Assembly: GCF_001672815.1 (NCBI RefSeq)
Contig: NZ_LZKK01000260.1
Span: forward strand, 1 to 64,000
Direction of reading: 5' to 3'
DNA length: 64,000 nt
From: Mycobacterium sp. E796
GTDB taxonomy: Bacteria; Actinomycetota; Actinomycetes; Mycobacteriales; Mycobacteriaceae
The notes under the pieces are model-generated. The model worked only from the letters and a program-made list of their open reading frames with translations. It was not told where the DNA came from and ran no database searches. Of the stretch, positions 24,259-34,352 are shown piece after piece. A program made the translations under genes and the position numbers. The first letter of the stretch is position 1. The number at the start of each line of letters is the position of its first letter.

Positions 24259-27200
24259 TTACGGCTTGATTCGGATCGGTCCCGGCGACCACAAGCCGCT
24301 GCGGGTCGCGGTGCCCAGGTCCAGTTGCGCGGGATGCGCGTCGGCGATGGTGTCGAACTTGCGCAACGAGCCCCAGTCGCGGCCCCAGTCCCGGGACAGG
24401 TAGGTGGACATCACGTGGGCCCGCAGCAGCAGGTCCGTGATGCCCAGCAGGCCGCCGTTGACGCCGTCCTCCCAGGTGTCGGTGTCCTGCTTCTTGGCGT
24501 TGTAGTCCGGCGTGATGCGGAACTTGGGGATCTCGGTGACGCCGTAAGCGTGCAGCATCGGATGCTGGCACGGGAACGCCAGTCCCACCGCCCAGTCCAT
24601 CAGCACCGGCTGCGACGAGCCGACATACTCCTGCAGGGACCGCAGTTCCGGCACCCGCGGCGGGGTCACCGCGATCCAGTCGTCCGGCGTCAGCGAAAGG
24701 TCCTCGGCGACCACCCGGACCGCGACCGCGTCCGCGGCCATCTTGTCCCGGGCGAAGCGCAGGTTGCGCCACGCCTTGGGCTGCTCGCCGTTCAGGTCGT
24801 AGGGCACCAGCCGCCCGGACGGCACGATCTCACCGCCGGGGCCCGGCCGGCCGTATTCGAGCACCACGGTCTGCCCGCTGGTGTGCCCGTGCAACACGCT
24901 GTTGCCGGCGATGGTCCCGGCGGCGGTCACCACCAGCAGGGGATGTCCGTCGTCGCGCTTGGGCAGCTGATACCACGCCGAGGTCAGAATGCTCTGCTGC
25001 TGGGCACCGGTGGTGTAGCTGCCCGCCAGCGGAACCTGGTCGGGGTTGAGGCCGTACGGCAGGGGAACCAGGGACCCGTTGATGCCAGGCGCCTTCAGCT
25101 TGGTCGGCGCCCGCCAGTCGAACGCATACCAGTCGTAATCGGTGCCGGGCTGCGGCACCGCCGTCTCCTGAACCGCCTCCGCCACGGTGTGGTCGGGCAC
25201 GCCGTTGGGGGAGAACCCCGTCGGGTTGACGCCGCCCAGCGGACCGAGCGGGCCGTAATCGCCCGGGAGTGGCGCCATGAAGCCGGCGTTGCTGTCCGGC
25301 TCGACGAGCACGTCGTCGGCCAGCGCGCAGCCGCCGGCGAATTCGCGCAAGTTGTCCCAGCCGTTGGAGTAGGTGGGGTACTGACGCACGATCCCGGCGA
25401 CCATCGAGGCGATGAACACCAGTACCATGAATCCGGCCGCGATTGGCACCGGCGCCGCCGTCACCGCCCGCGCCAGGCGCCCCTCGCCGCGCTCCCGCGG
25501 CGCGAAATGCAGCCAGAAAGCCCAGATCGCTGTGATCGCGAACAGGACGAAAAACACCGTGCTGACGCTGATTCCGGCGAACCGCGGCATGACGTTGTTG
25601 AACGGGACGCCGTAACTGGAGACGTACCACCAACCGTTGGTGGTGGCGAAACACAGGGCCAGCAGGAACAGCACCGCGGCCGTGAACGCCATCCGGTTGC
25701 GCGACCAGCGCAGCACCTTCGGCGACACCAGCACCGTAGTCAGCGCGGCCACCGCCGCGCCCACCGCGGCGAACAGCCCGAAGTGGTGCACCCACTTGGT
25801 GGGCGTGAACATCAGGAAGAACATGGTGCCGAACATGACGCCCATCAGCCGCCACGCCGGGCCGCGGGCCACCCCAGGGATTCGCTTGCGGCGCAACATG
25901 ATGAACACCGCCGTGAACAGGCACAGCGCGCTGATCAGGAAGCCGAATCGGCGCGACAGCGAACCGTCGACCGTGGGCAGGATTAGGTAGTAATAGCGCA
26001 GGTTCTCGGTGTACCAGGCCTGGCTCGGGCCGATCGCCGTGCGAATCCTGGTGGCCTCCAACACCGTTGACAGCGTCTGGTCGGCGAACACCACGGTGAG
26101 GATCACCGTGCCGGCCGCCAGCATCGGGGCCACCAGCGGCCAGGTGCCGACCAGGCGATGACGCTTCACCAGGATCCGCAGGATCGGCCGGCCACCGGCG
26201 ACCAGCGCGGCCACCGCGATCAGGCCGGTGGGTTGCACGCCGAGCGTGAACGCCGCGGTGATGACCGCCAACGCCGCCGGCGTCAGCCGGGAGGCGCACA
26301 TCGAGCGCTCGATCAGTACGTAGGTGATCAGCGAACCCAGCGCGATGATCGGTTCGGGACGCAGCCCGTTGTTGAACGGCATCCACCCGGTCAGCAGGAC
26401 CATGCCGGCCGCCCAGTTGGCGGCGGTGCTCGACGTCACCGCCGGCCCCAGCCGCGGCAACACCTCACGCGACAGCAGCAGCCAGCAGACCAGTCCCGCG
26501 ACCAGGTCGGGCAGCCGCATCCACAGGCTGCCGTCGCTCACGTGGGTCATCAGCGCCAGCAGGTTGTAGTACCAGCCGAACGGGTCCTCCGGGCTGCCGA
26601 ACCAGCGGAAGTAGTTGGACATGTAGCCGGCGTGGTCGGCGACCCGGGCCATGCCGAGGATGTAGCCGTCGTCGGAGGAATTGGCGCCGATCAGATGCCA
26701 CAGCAGGAAGACGAAGATCACCGTGGCGTCGACGAGGGTGAACTTGCGCCAGCGCGTGGGGATCAACCGGTGCATGCGCCGGCCGTCGAGCTGGTCGAGG
26801 CGCCACAGCGCGATCAGCGCGACGATCGTGGAGACGATCGCCAGCACCATCGCGGCCAGCTTCAAAGTCGTTGGCGTGGTGGAGAACCGGGTGTCGATGG
26901 TCGCCGAAAACCGCAGACCCGCCGGGGCCGGACCGGTCAGATCCGTGAACACCCCGACGATCTGCGGGCGCAGGTTGGGATCGGGGAAACCGCCGCGCAC
27001 CGGCTTGCCCGCCGGATCGGTCAGCCCGACGAAGGTGGCGAACGTGCCGGCGAGCGTCGAGGTGATCTCGATGCGCTGACATTGCGGCGACGAAGCCTGA
27101 TCGCGGGGCACGCTGGCAATGACCACATTGCGGTCGGTCACGTCGACGCGCTGGCTGCTGACGACCACGAACAGCGCGTTGAGCGCGGCGTCCTTACCCT

Positions 27201-27507
27201 TCTTCGGCGCGGTGCTCAGCACTACCCCGCCCTCGGGCGGCAAGCTGCGCACCACCGAGCACGGCACGGTCACCGACACGTCGACCGGCGTCAGCGAAAT
27301 CAGCGGCGCCGTAACGTTGTTCAACTGGCCGTTTTGCGGCCAGTTCAGCATCGCGGTGGTCTGCACGACGGGCAGCAGCGGCGTGGCGACCGACAGCACG
27401 AAACCGATCAGCCCCGCGATCGTCGCGACCCAGCGCGTCACCCGCACGTCCCGAACCGCGTCCGACGCAGGGGTGGCCACCGGGCGCTCGTGGTCGGTCA
27501 CGCTCAT
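24259..27507 (-). CDS. embB: Arabinosyltransferase EmbB
   Basis: GT-C enzyme (1082 aa) that, paired with EmbA, extends the arabinan of arabinogalactan from decaprenyl-phospho-arabinose; target of ethambutol. About 15 membrane helices, an N-terminal periplasmic jelly-roll between helices 1 and 2, and a large C-terminal carbohydrate-binding domain. The catalytic Asp279 is in [13 protein letters not shown]. Met286 corresponds to M. tuberculosis Met306 and is wild type; Gln in [11 protein letters not shown] corresponds to Gln497. Odd: RPEPIIALG has Pro386 where M. tuberculosis has Gly406. ATG 27507 overlaps the embA stop by 4 nt. Confidence 0.98.
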   Translation of the reverse strand: MSVTDHERPVATPASDAVRDVRVTRWVATIAGLIGFVLSVATPLLPVVQTTAMLNWPQNGQLNNVTAPLISLTPVDVSVTVPCSVVRSLPPEGGVVLSTAPKKGKDAALNALFVVVSSQRVDVTDRNVVIASVPRDQASSPQCQRIEITSTLAGTFATFVGLTDPAGKPVRGGFPDPNLRPQIVGVFTDLTGPAPAGLRFSATIDTRFSTTPTTLKLAAMVLAIVSTIVALIALWRLDQLDGRRMHRLIPTRWRKFTLVDATVIFVFLLWHLIGANSSDDGYILGMARVADHAGYMSNYFRWFGSPEDPFGWYYNLLALMTHVSDGSLWMRLPDLVAGLVCWLLLSREVLPRLGPAVTSSTAANWAAGMVLLTGWMPFNNGLRPEPIIALGSLITYVLIERSMCASRLTPAALAVITAAFTLGVQPTGLIAVAALVAGGRPILRILVKRHRLVGTWPLVAPMLAAGTVILTVVFADQTLSTVLEATRIRTAIGPSQAWYTENLRYYYLILPTVDGSLSRRFGFLISALCLFTAVFIMLRRKRIPGVARGPAWRLMGVMFGTMFFLMFTPTKWVHHFGLFAAVGAAVAALTTVLVSPKVLRWSRNRMAFTAAVLFLLALCFATTNGWWYVSSYGVPFNNVMPRFAGISVSTVFFVLFAITAIWAFWLHFAPRERGEGRLARAVTAAPVPIAAGFMVLVFIASMVAGIVRQYPTYSNGWDNLREFAGGCALADDVLVEPDSNAGFMAPLPGDYGPLGPLGGVNPTGFSPNGVPDHTVAEAVQETAVPQPGTDYDWYAFDWRAPTKLKAPGINGSLVPLPYGLNPDQVPLAGSYTTGAQQQSILTSAWYQLPKRDDGHPLLVVTAAGTIAGNSVLHGHTSGQTVVLEYGRPGPGGEIVPSGRLVPYDLNGEQPKAWRNLRFARDKMAADAVAVRVVAEDLSLTPDDWIAVTPPRVPELRSLQEYVGSSQPVLMDWAVGLAFPCQHPMLHAYGVTEIPKFRITPDYNAKKQDTDTWEDGVNGGLLGITDLLLRAHVMSTYLSRDWGRDWGSLRKFDTIADAHPAQLDLGTATRSGLWSPGPIRIKP

Positions 27508-30500
27508 GGCAGCGCCCTAACGGGTCCGGGGCGGCTCCAGCCGCCAACGGTGGTCACGCCCTGGTCGACGACGGCTACCGGCGCCTGATCGGCCGGCACC
27601 AACGCGTGAAACTGCTCGACCGATCCCCAGTCGCGATACCAGTCGCCGCGCAGGTAGGTCGAGATCGTCGAGGTGCGCAGCATCGCCTGGGTGATCAAGA
27701 ACGGGCCGCCCGTCTCGCTGGCCTCCCAGCCGTTGGACGACGACGCCGTCTGTTTGTGATCGGGCAGGATGCGGTACTGCGGAAGTTCGGCCACGCCAAG
27801 GTGTTCGGAGAACGGCCGCTGGCAGGGGAAGTTGGCGGCGGTCGCGATGTCCATCAGCACCGGGGCCTGCGACCCGATCAGCTGCTGCAGGGTCTGCAGC
27901 ACCGGCACGCGCGGCGGCGTGAACGAGAACCACTGCTCGGAACTGAGATTGGGGTCGTAGGCGACGATGCGTGCCACGTTAGCCTCCGGCGGCGCCCAGG
28001 CCAGCGGGAACCTCAGGTTGCGCCACGCCGGCTCCGGACCGATGTCGATCGGCTGCACCTCGCCGAGCGGCTGGGTGGTGCCGTCGGGGCGACTCACGCC
28101 CCACTGCAGTTTGAGCGATTGGCCATAGGTGAAGGTGCCGTCCTCCTTGTACGACCAGATGGCGCCCGCGGCCGAGACAACCACCAGCGGCCGGTCCGGC
28201 GTTCGCGGCGGCAGTTGGTACCAGGACGACGTGGCGGTGGCGGCCAGCGAGTTCTCGCCGTAGCTGCCCATCACCGGGGTGCGGGCCGGATCCAGACCGA
28301 ACGGCAGCGCCGCGTGCGACCCGTTGATTCCGGCCGGGCCCTTCCCGCCGGCCGTGCCCGCGGAGTCACTCATGGCGGCGTTGGGCTTATTCGGCGAGGC
28401 GTCGGAATTCACCACCCCCGGCTTGGTGACCACGGGGTTCGACCGCAAGTCCTCGCCCACCCCCTCGGGTTTGAAGCCGACCGGGTTCAGGCCGCCGAGC
28501 GGTCCGTCCGGCCCGAACGTCTGCCCCGGAACCGGTTGCAGCAAACCGGCATTGGGATCGGGCTCGGCCAACACGTCGTCGGCCATGGCGCAGCTCGTCT
28601 TCGAAAGGCCCGAGGTGATCGCGGCGAGGTTGGCCTTGCCGGTGGTGTAGAGCGGGTAGCGGACCACCGCCCCCTTGGCCAGCGAGCCGACCTCGCCGAG
28701 CACCATGATCGTGGCCACCACCAGCAGCGGCGTGGAGGCCAGCACGCGGTTGCGCCGGCTGTCCTTGACCTCGGTGTGCCCGGCGTAGTCCATCCGGAAG
28801 TGCTGCCAGGCGCCCAGCAGCCCGGTCAGGATCGACAGCGTCAGGAACATCGACGTCACCGGGTGGCTGGCGATGACGGGCTGGATGTCCCACCACGGCA
28901 CCCCGTAGTTGCCGACGTAGAACCAGCCGTTGACCCCGGACGTCGCGACCGCCAGCACGAACAGCAGCGCCGTCACGTACAGCGTCAGGTTGCGGCGGTT
29001 GTGCAGCCCGATGCGGGCGAACGCGAACGCGGTGAGCGCACCCAGCGGGGCGGCCAACCCGGCGAACGCGCCGAACTGCACGGCCCACTTCGTCGGCGTG
29101 AAGGTCAGCAGCAGCAGGCCGACCGCGGTGGTGCCGATCAACCGCCACGCCGGTCCGCTGGCCACACCCTGCACCCGACCGCGGCGCAGCAACACCACCA
29201 GCATGACGAACATGCAAAGCAGCAGCACCAGCACGGCGAAGCGCCGCGCCATCGACCCGTCCGGGTTGGACTCCACGGTGAGGAAGTAGTAGCGCAGCCA
29301 GTCCTGGTACCAGGCGATCGTCGGGCCGACCTTGTATTTGATCCGCGCCGACTCGGCCACCGTGGCCAGCGTTTGGCTGCGGAACACCACCACGGTGATC
29401 AGCGACAGCGACGCCGCCAACACCATCAGCGGGGCCAGCAGCCCGTCGGTCGCGCGACGGCGCCGGATGGTCTGGGCGATGGCCCGGGCCCCGGTCAGCA
29501 GCGCGGCGACGGCGATCAGGCCCTGCGGAGCCAGCGTCGCGGTCAGCATCGCGACGATGATCGCGACCGCCGCCGGAGCCAGCCGGCCCAGCGCGATCGC
29601 GCGTTCCACCAGCACCCAGGTCACGATCACGCCCAGCGCGATGATCGGCTCCGGTCGCAGGCCGTTGTTGAACGGCAGCCAGGCGGCCAGGAAGACCGCA
29701 CCCGCGGTCAATACCGCCACCCGGTTGCCCGCCAATCCGCCGCGGCCGGGCCCCAGCCGCCGCAGCACCCAGTGGCCGATGATCAGCCAGCAGGCGATCC
29801 CGGCCAGCGTGGCCGGCAGCCGCATCCAAACACCGGCGGTGCTGACCGCCGCCAGCTTGGCCAACACCGCGAGATACCAGTCGAACGGCGCGTCCGTCGT
29901 CCCGAAGTACCGGTAGTAGTCGACGACGTACCCGGCCCTCGGGGCGACCCGGGCGATGGTCAGGTTGTAGCCGTCGTCCGACGACGTCGCGCCGATGACG
30001 TGCCAGACCAGCAGCGTTCCGATCACGCCGACGTCGGCGAGCCAGGTCGCGGCCCCGACCCGGGCCCAATGGAACCGCGGGCGATACCGGGATTGCCGGC
30101 CGCGGCGATCCAGCACCGCCATCGCGGCGATGGCGGTCAGGACCGCCAGGGTCCCCACGGCCATCACGAGCATCTTGAGCGTCGTGGGCGCGGTGATGAA
30201 CCGGGTATCGACGTCGACGCGGGCCGACAGTCCCGGCTGCGGCTGCACCTTCAGGTCGGTGAAGATGCCGCCGACCTGAGGCTTCTTCTCCGACGGCAGC
30301 GTTCCCGACGCGCCGGGGATGCCGACGAAGTCGGCTCCGGCCGCCCCCGCGCCGGCCCACATGTGCAGGACGCTGCAGGCGCCGGCCGCGACGGCCGCGC
30401 GTTTGGCCACCGCGGCCACGGTGTCGCGGAACGCCACGACGACGATGTCCTTGTCGGCACGCACGAAAAGCCCGTTCTTGCCGGTGTCCACGCCACCGGC

Positions 30501-30779
30501 CGGCAGCGTCGAGACGACCAATCCGCCGCTGGGCGGCAGCGTGGCGATGGCCGCACACGGGATCGAGATGTCCAGCGCTCGCGGCGCCCCCGACACCAGC
30601 GGGGCGGTGATCTGGGTGACGTGCCCGTCGGCCACGCCCTGGGGCCACAGCACCGTCGCCGTCGTCTGCCTCACCGGAAGCAGCGGGACGACGAGGCACA
30701 GCAGCAGACCGGCCAGGCCCGCGACCACGGCGATCAACCGCGGGACGCGCAGCGATCGCTCATTACGGTCGGGGGGCAC
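27504..30779 (-). CDS. embA: Arabinosyltransferase EmbA
   Basis: Partner of EmbB in arabinogalactan arabinan synthesis (1091 aa). GTG 30779 gives the family N-terminus with the first helix [20 protein letters not shown]. The acidic motif is [10 protein letters not shown] (Asp268/269), followed by [16 protein letters not shown]. The proline motif FTPTKW and C-terminal lectin-like domain are conserved. Read divergently from embR across 141 bp, and translationally coupled to embB. Unlike M. tuberculosis, embC is not immediately upstream: embR, an ArsR operon and VapBC intervene, so embA-embB need their own promoter here. Confidence 0.98.
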   Translation of the reverse strand: MPPDRNERSLRVPRLIAVVAGLAGLLLCLVVPLLPVRQTTATVLWPQGVADGHVTQITAPLVSGAPRALDISIPCAAIATLPPSGGLVVSTLPAGGVDTGKNGLFVRADKDIVVVAFRDTVAAVAKRAAVAAGACSVLHMWAGAGAAGADFVGIPGASGTLPSEKKPQVGGIFTDLKVQPQPGLSARVDVDTRFITAPTTLKMLVMAVGTLAVLTAIAAMAVLDRRGRQSRYRPRFHWARVGAATWLADVGVIGTLLVWHVIGATSSDDGYNLTIARVAPRAGYVVDYYRYFGTTDAPFDWYLAVLAKLAAVSTAGVWMRLPATLAGIACWLIIGHWVLRRLGPGRGGLAGNRVAVLTAGAVFLAAWLPFNNGLRPEPIIALGVIVTWVLVERAIALGRLAPAAVAIIVAMLTATLAPQGLIAVAALLTGARAIAQTIRRRRATDGLLAPLMVLAASLSLITVVVFRSQTLATVAESARIKYKVGPTIAWYQDWLRYYFLTVESNPDGSMARRFAVLVLLLCMFVMLVVLLRRGRVQGVASGPAWRLIGTTAVGLLLLTFTPTKWAVQFGAFAGLAAPLGALTAFAFARIGLHNRRNLTLYVTALLFVLAVATSGVNGWFYVGNYGVPWWDIQPVIASHPVTSMFLTLSILTGLLGAWQHFRMDYAGHTEVKDSRRNRVLASTPLLVVATIMVLGEVGSLAKGAVVRYPLYTTGKANLAAITSGLSKTSCAMADDVLAEPDPNAGLLQPVPGQTFGPDGPLGGLNPVGFKPEGVGEDLRSNPVVTKPGVVNSDASPNKPNAAMSDSAGTAGGKGPAGINGSHAALPFGLDPARTPVMGSYGENSLAATATSSWYQLPPRTPDRPLVVVSAAGAIWSYKEDGTFTYGQSLKLQWGVSRPDGTTQPLGEVQPIDIGPEPAWRNLRFPLAWAPPEANVARIVAYDPNLSSEQWFSFTPPRVPVLQTLQQLIGSQAPVLMDIATAANFPCQRPFSEHLGVAELPQYRILPDHKQTASSSNGWEASETGGPFLITQAMLRTSTISTYLRGDWYRDWGSVEQFHALVPADQAPVAVVDQGVTTVGGWSRPGPVRALP

Positions 30780-30920
30780 GAGGCTCGATCGTAAGGGACG
30801 CTGCTTAGTGCGGTTCGGACGCAGGGCCGCCTTGACGGCGTGCTAATTTGCCGCGCCCGGGCTCCGAAATAGACTCTCGTTCCAAGAACGGCCCCGATAA
30901 CCCAGGAGGCTGGCAGCGCG
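30780..30920. promoter_or_regulatory. Divergent embA/embR promoter region
   Basis: These 141 bp hold the promoters of embA-embB (leftward) and embR (rightward). An interrupted palindrome CGTTC-CAA-GAACG is at 30878-30890, a candidate operator. AGGAGG at 30904-30909 serves embR (11-nt spacing). EmbR-family proteins are known to activate emb promoters in mycobacteria, so autoregulation plus embAB control from this gap is likely, but the exact site is inferred. Confidence 0.6.
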
Positions 30921-32060
30921 ATGACGAACACAGGTCTCGGGTTTGGCGTCTTGGGACCGTTGCTGATGACCAGCCACGGGGTGCGGGTGTCGGTGGGAGC
31001 GCCCAAGCAACGGGCGGTCCTCGCCATGCTGCTGATCAACCGCAACCGGCCGGTTTCCGTCGATTCGCTGATCAACGCGGTGTGGGACGAGGATCCGGTG
31101 CCGGCGGCGCGCACCAGCATCCAGGCCCACATCTCGAACCTGCGCCGGCTGCTGCGCGACGCCGGGGCCGACCCGTACCAGGTGCTGTCGAGCGCCCCGC
31201 CGGGTTACCAGCTCAGCGTCGCCGACGCCGACTGCGACCTGGGGCGCTTCATGGCCGCGAAGCTCGCGGGAAACCAGGCCGCCGCGGCTGGACGCTTCGA
31301 GGACGCCAGCCGGCATTTCTCGCTGGCGCTGGGCGAATGGCGCGGGCCGGTGCTCGACGACCTGCGCGACTTCGCGTTCGTCGACGCCTTCGCCACCGCG
31401 CTGATGGAAGAAAAGGTGGCCACCCATACCGCACGCGCCGAGGCCGAGATCGCGTGCGGGCGCGCCGGTGAGGTCATCGGCGAGCTGGAGGCGCTCACCG
31501 CCGAGCATCCCTACCGCGAACCGCTGTGGGCTCAGCTCATCACCGCCTACTACGTAACCGAGCGCCAGTCCGACGCGCTCGGCGCCTACCGACGGCTGAA
31601 GACGGCCCTGGCGGAGGGGCTCGGCATCGACCCCGGCCGCACCGTGAGCGCGCTGCACGAGCGGATCCTGCGCCAAGAGCCGCTGGGTTTGCGGCGGGCC
31701 GACCTGACCACCCACAAGCGCGGCGCCTACAAGCAGGAGTCGACGACCGCCGGGATCCAGCTGGCGGAATCCGCCCTCGCCCGGCTGATCGACCAGACCG
31801 GGCGGGCTCATCCGCTGACCGGCGCGACCACCCGGATCGGACGCTTCACCGACAACGACGTCGTTCTCGACGACCACGACGTCAGCCGCCACCACGCCGT
31901 CATCACCGACACCGGAACCGGTTTCATGATGACCGACCTGCGGTCCACCAACGGGGTAGAAGTGCAGGGCCAGCGCATCCGCGGCAGCGCCATCCTGGCC
32001 AACGGCGACCGCATTCGCATCGGAGGCCACGAGTTCACCTTCGAAGTCGGCGCGGGCTGA
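30921..32060 (+). CDS. embR: SARP-family transcriptional regulator EmbR
   Basis: Transcription factor (379 aa) with an OmpR-like winged helix (about residues 5-100; APKQRAVLAMLLINRNRPVS, SIQAHISNLRRLLR), a BTAD helical domain (about 105-255; HPYREPLWAQLITAYY, LGIDPGRTVSALHERIL) and a C-terminal FHA domain (about 290-379; TRIGRFTDND, VSRHHAVI, RSTNGVEV). In M. tuberculosis EmbR, encoded far from the emb genes, is phosphorylated by PknH through the FHA domain and raises embCAB expression and ethambutol tolerance. Here it is divergent from embA, as described for M. avium. Function is a firm family assignment. Confidence 0.95.
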   Translation: MTNTGLGFGVLGPLLMTSHGVRVSVGAPKQRAVLAMLLINRNRPVSVDSLINAVWDEDPVPAARTSIQAHISNLRRLLRDAGADPYQVLSSAPPGYQLSVADADCDLGRFMAAKLAGNQAAAAGRFEDASRHFSLALGEWRGPVLDDLRDFAFVDAFATALMEEKVATHTARAEAEIACGRAGEVIGELEALTAEHPYREPLWAQLITAYYVTERQSDALGAYRRLKTALAEGLGIDPGRTVSALHERILRQEPLGLRRADLTTHKRGAYKQESTTAGIQLAESALARLIDQTGRAHPLTGATTRIGRFTDNDVVLDDHDVSRHHAVITDTGTGFMMTDLRSTNGVEVQGQRIRGSAILANGDRIRIGGHEFTFEVGAG

Positions 32061-32067
32061 CGGTCGG

Positions 32068-32691
32068 CTACCGACCCAGCCGGTGCGCCAGCGTGTCCCG
32101 CCCGGGACCCCCGAGCTCCGCGAGCGCGGCGGGGCGCCCGGTCATCGCCATGAGCAGCGCCTCTCCCGGGCCGCTGACCTCGGGACCGGCGCCGTGTGCC
32201 CAGTCGACGTCGGAGGCGCGCAGGCGCAGGCCACGGATCCGCCGCCCCGCCCCGAGCCGGGGGTTGCCGGGCACCAGCCCGAGCACCCGCTGCAGCCGAT
32301 CGGGGGGAATCGTGCGTGGCCGGCAGAGCGAGCGGCGGATGTCCTGGTGGTGGACGGTGCCGTCGACGAGCGCGATCATTCCGCCGAAACCCGCCGTCAG
32401 GCCGCGGGGTTCCAGATGGCCGCGGAGGAATTCGAGCAGCTGCTCGGGGCTCAGCCGGGAGAACTCGTCGACGCCGACCTGGTTGGCCCGCACGACCCAG
32501 CCCTTGGCGAACCGCTTCAGCAGCCCGGCGGCGCCCAGCTCCTCGTAGCTGATCACATGTGCGACAACGTCTTTCACGGTCCACTTCGTGCACAGGCTGG
32601 GCGCCTCCCAGTCCCGCGGCGCGAGGGTGGACAGGAAGTCGGCGAGGTCGGCGCGCTCGGCGTGCGCCATGGTCATCAGCGTGATCGTCAT
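32068..32691 (-). CDS. DinB/MDMPI-type maleylpyruvate isomerase family protein
   Basis: Product of 207 aa. ATG 32691 overlaps the SRPBCC stop as ATGA; the longer upstream reading is in the wrong frame for the neighbour. The N-terminal half shows the TIGR03083-like pattern (ADLADFLSTLAPRDWEAPSLCTKW then VKDVVAHVISYE) of the DinB/MDMPI metal-binding fold, with a second His motif TVHHQDIRR. These proteins are thought to be thiol-dependent (mycothiol) enzymes; the substrate here is unknown. Last gene of the ArsR operon and convergent with embR, whose stop is 7 nt away. Confidence 0.85.
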   Translation of the reverse strand: MTITLMTMAHAERADLADFLSTLAPRDWEAPSLCTKWTVKDVVAHVISYEELGAAGLLKRFAKGWVVRANQVGVDEFSRLSPEQLLEFLRGHLEPRGLTAGFGGMIALVDGTVHHQDIRRSLCRPRTIPPDRLQRVLGLVPGNPRLGAGRRIRGLRLRASDVDWAHGAGPEVSGPGEALLMAMTGRPAALAELGGPGRDTLAHRLGR

Positions 32692-33170
32692 CGATGCGCC
32701 TCGATGCTGAGCAGGCGGCCGTAGCGGTCCAGGTACAGCGGCCAGCCGGCGTCGCCGGCGACGCCGTCGGCGACCGACTCCCAACCCGGGCCGTGCCGGT
32801 CGAGGTGGCGGTGTTCGAGCTCGACGCGCGTGCGGTCGTCGGGCTCGGCGGTGAATCGGACCTCGACCTCGCTGGTCTTGGCCGGATCGGACTCCACCTG
32901 CCAGGTCGGGCCGATGTCCCAACTGAACATCACCCGATGCGGCGGCTCGTAGGCGAGGATGCGCGCCCATCGGCAGACGCTGCCGTCGACGCCGCGGTCG
33001 AAGATGTGCCCGCCCACGCGGGGCTCGAACACGGTCTCGGCGATCGGGACGGCGAGCAGGTTGTGCTCGCGCGGCTTGAAGTCGCCGAACCGTTCGGTAA
33101 AGACGGCGAACGCGCGCTCGATTGGCGCGTTGACGACGACGTGGTGGGCGACGTTGGGTGTTCTAGTCAT
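32688..33170 (-). CDS. SRPBCC/AHSA1-domain protein
   Basis: Product of 160 aa with the START/Bet v1-like fold of the Aha1/CalC group: VVNAPIERAFAVFTERFGDF at the start, GGHIFDRG and WARILAYEPPHRVMFSW in the middle, and TEVEVRF-type strands. Such proteins commonly sit beside ArsR repressors and bind hydrophobic ligands. It overlaps both neighbours by 4 nt (ATGA), so ArsR, this protein and the DinB-like protein are co-translated. Ligand unknown. Confidence 0.9.
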   Translation of the reverse strand: MTRTPNVAHHVVVNAPIERAFAVFTERFGDFKPREHNLLAVPIAETVFEPRVGGHIFDRGVDGSVCRWARILAYEPPHRVMFSWDIGPTWQVESDPAKTSEVEVRFTAEPDDRTRVELEHRHLDRHGPGWESVADGVAGDAGWPLYLDRYGRLLSIEAHR

Positions 33171-33499
33171 GACGGTTCCCCCTCGCTTTCATCGATTGTT
33201 TTCGCGTAGGCGGCCAGCGCCTGGGACCAGAACCGGTCGAGCTCGGCGCGCAGCGCCTCGAGACCGGTCGGGTCGAGGTGGTAGACGCGACGCGTTCCGG
33301 CGGCGCGGTCGCGAACCAGGCCCGCGGACTTGAGCACCTTCAGGTGCTGCGATACGGCGGGCCGGCTGACGGGCAGGTCGCGGGCCAACTCGTTGACCGC
33401 CGCCGGGCCGTGGGCAAGGCGTTCCACGATGGAGCGCCGCGTCCCGTCGGCCAGCGCCAGCCAGGCGTCACCGTCGCGGGCGGCTCGGTAAGTGGCCAC
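33167..33499 (-). CDS. ArsR-family transcriptional repressor
   Basis: Winged-helix repressor (110 aa): WLALADGTRRSIVERLAHGP, then VNELARDLPVSRPAVSQHLKVL (recognition helix) and VRDRAAGTRRVYHLDP (wing). No metal-binding cysteines are seen, so it is probably of the SRPBCC-linked, non-metal subgroup. GTG 33499 is chosen because a clear operator lies just upstream (33505-33520); the frame stays open to 33559, which would put the operator inside the gene. No ribosome site is visible, so it may be leaderless. Confidence 0.88.
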   Translation of the reverse strand: MATYRAARDGDAWLALADGTRRSIVERLAHGPAAVNELARDLPVSRPAVSQHLKVLKSAGLVRDRAAGTRRVYHLDPTGLEALRAELDRFWSQALAAYAKTIDESEGEPS

Positions 33500-33522
33500 G
33501 AACCGTAAGTTTAGACTTACCG
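33486..33522. promoter_or_regulatory. Probable ArsR operator
   Basis: GTAAGT-TTAG-ACTTAC (33505-33520) is a perfect interrupted palindrome 6-21 nt before the ArsR GTG. An extra CGGTAAGT half-site at 33486-33493, at the gene's start, pairs with ACTTACCG at 33515-33522. Three half-sites overlapping the start are typical of autorepression. Confidence 0.7.
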
Positions 33523-33639
33523 ATCGCGTGACATCGACCCTCAAGGAGGGGCGGGCCAAAGAGCAACCCCGGCATCGACGGTGACCGTGCCCAACGCAGT
33601 CAGCCTCGAATGGATCGACGCCCGCTGAACCCGTTGGGA

Positions 33640-34053
33640 TCAGACGCCGACGATGGTCAAGAGGTGTTCGAGCCCGCGGAAGTCATCGACGTTGCGCGTG
33701 TAGAGCGGCAGGTCGGCGGCCAGGGCGGCCGCGGCGATCAACAGATCGACGGCTCGGGGGCCACGTGCCTTACGCCCGGTCACGACGATCGCGGCGTAGA
33801 CCCGTCCATAGGCCCTCGCCGAGTCGCTATCGAACGGGAGCGGATCGAAGCTGGCCTCGGCTCTTTGCAGGCGATCTTGACGCCGTGCTCGTTCGCCAGC
33901 ATCGGCCGTCGCGTGTGGGCCGGCGGCCAGCTCAGCCATGGTAAGGGCGCTGATCGCGAGTTCCATCGGGAGCTGCTCTGCGTCGATGTGGTCCAGATCG
34001 ATCACGACCGAGGTGTCGATGAGTCCCTGCGGTGTGCGAGGAGCCTCAGCCAC
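33640..34053 (-). CDS. vapC: VapC-type PIN-domain toxin
   Basis: PIN-domain ribonuclease toxin (137 aa) predicted to cleave RNA when free of its antitoxin. Acidic active-site residues visible: Asp in LIDTSVVIDL, Glu in TMAELAAG, Asp in RAVDLLIAA and Asp in TRNVDDF. GTG 34053 is chosen because AGGAG lies about 10 nt upstream; it starts within the end of the vapB gene (8-nt overlap), as is usual for antitoxin-toxin pairs. The module lies inside the embC-embA interruption. Confidence 0.92.
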   Translation of the reverse strand: MAEAPRTPQGLIDTSVVIDLDHIDAEQLPMELAISALTMAELAAGPHATADAGERARRQDRLQRAEASFDPLPFDSDSARAYGRVYAAIVVTGRKARGPRAVDLLIAAAALAADLPLYTRNVDDFRGLEHLLTIVGV

Positions 34054-34306
34054 GCGGCGCAATCTCCTGGCCGGCGACTCGATCGAGATCTGCTCGGAAC
34101 CGGTCGAACTCCACCCGCGGAGCCCCCCTGAACGCGGCGACCGCTGCCTCGGCGCTGATGAATCGATGCCGGCGCACCGGGGAAAGCTCGCCGACCGGGA
34201 TTCCGTTCCTGGTCACGACGAACGACTCGCCTCCGTCCAGCTGGCGCATAATGTCGCCGCTGTTGTTGCGCAGCTCCCGCTGGGTGATCTGCTTGGCCAC
34301 GCCCAC
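34046..34306 (-). CDS. vapB: VapB/Phd-YefM-type antitoxin
   Basis: Antitoxin (86 aa) of the Phd/YefM fold: KQITQRELRNNSGDIMRQLDGGESFVVTRNG-type N-terminal DNA-binding and dimer region, followed by an acidic/Arg C-terminal tail that should wrap the toxin. GTG 34306 lies 1 nt after a 20-bp palindrome, so the mRNA is probably leaderless or nearly so; a second GTG at 34300 is possible. Overlaps vapC by 8 nt. Confidence 0.9.
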   Translation of the reverse strand: MGVAKQITQRELRNNSGDIMRQLDGGESFVVTRNGIPVGELSPVRRHRFISAEAAVAAFRGAPRVEFDRFRADLDRVAGQEIAPRG

Positions 34307-34307
34307 A

Positions 34308-34327
34308 GCGTAGCACGCGTGCTACGC
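34308..34327. promoter_or_regulatory. VapBC operator palindrome
   Basis: GCGTAGCACGCGTGCTACGC is a perfect, uninterrupted 20-bp palindrome directly upstream of the vapB start. It fits a VapB(C) autoregulatory operator overlapping the promoter, and lies only 26 bp beyond the embC stop. Confidence 0.82.
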
Positions 34328-34352
34328 CGCACGGACCGCACCGGCGAGTCCG

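Noticed and set aside
27606-30794. 1062-residue + strand open frame opposite embA
   Set aside because: Composition (Arg, Gly, His, Gln) and lack of any domain mark it as the antisense shadow of embA.
33500-33559. Longer N-terminus for the ArsR repressor
   Set aside because: It would place the operator palindrome inside the gene, and the added residues have no similarity to ArsR proteins.
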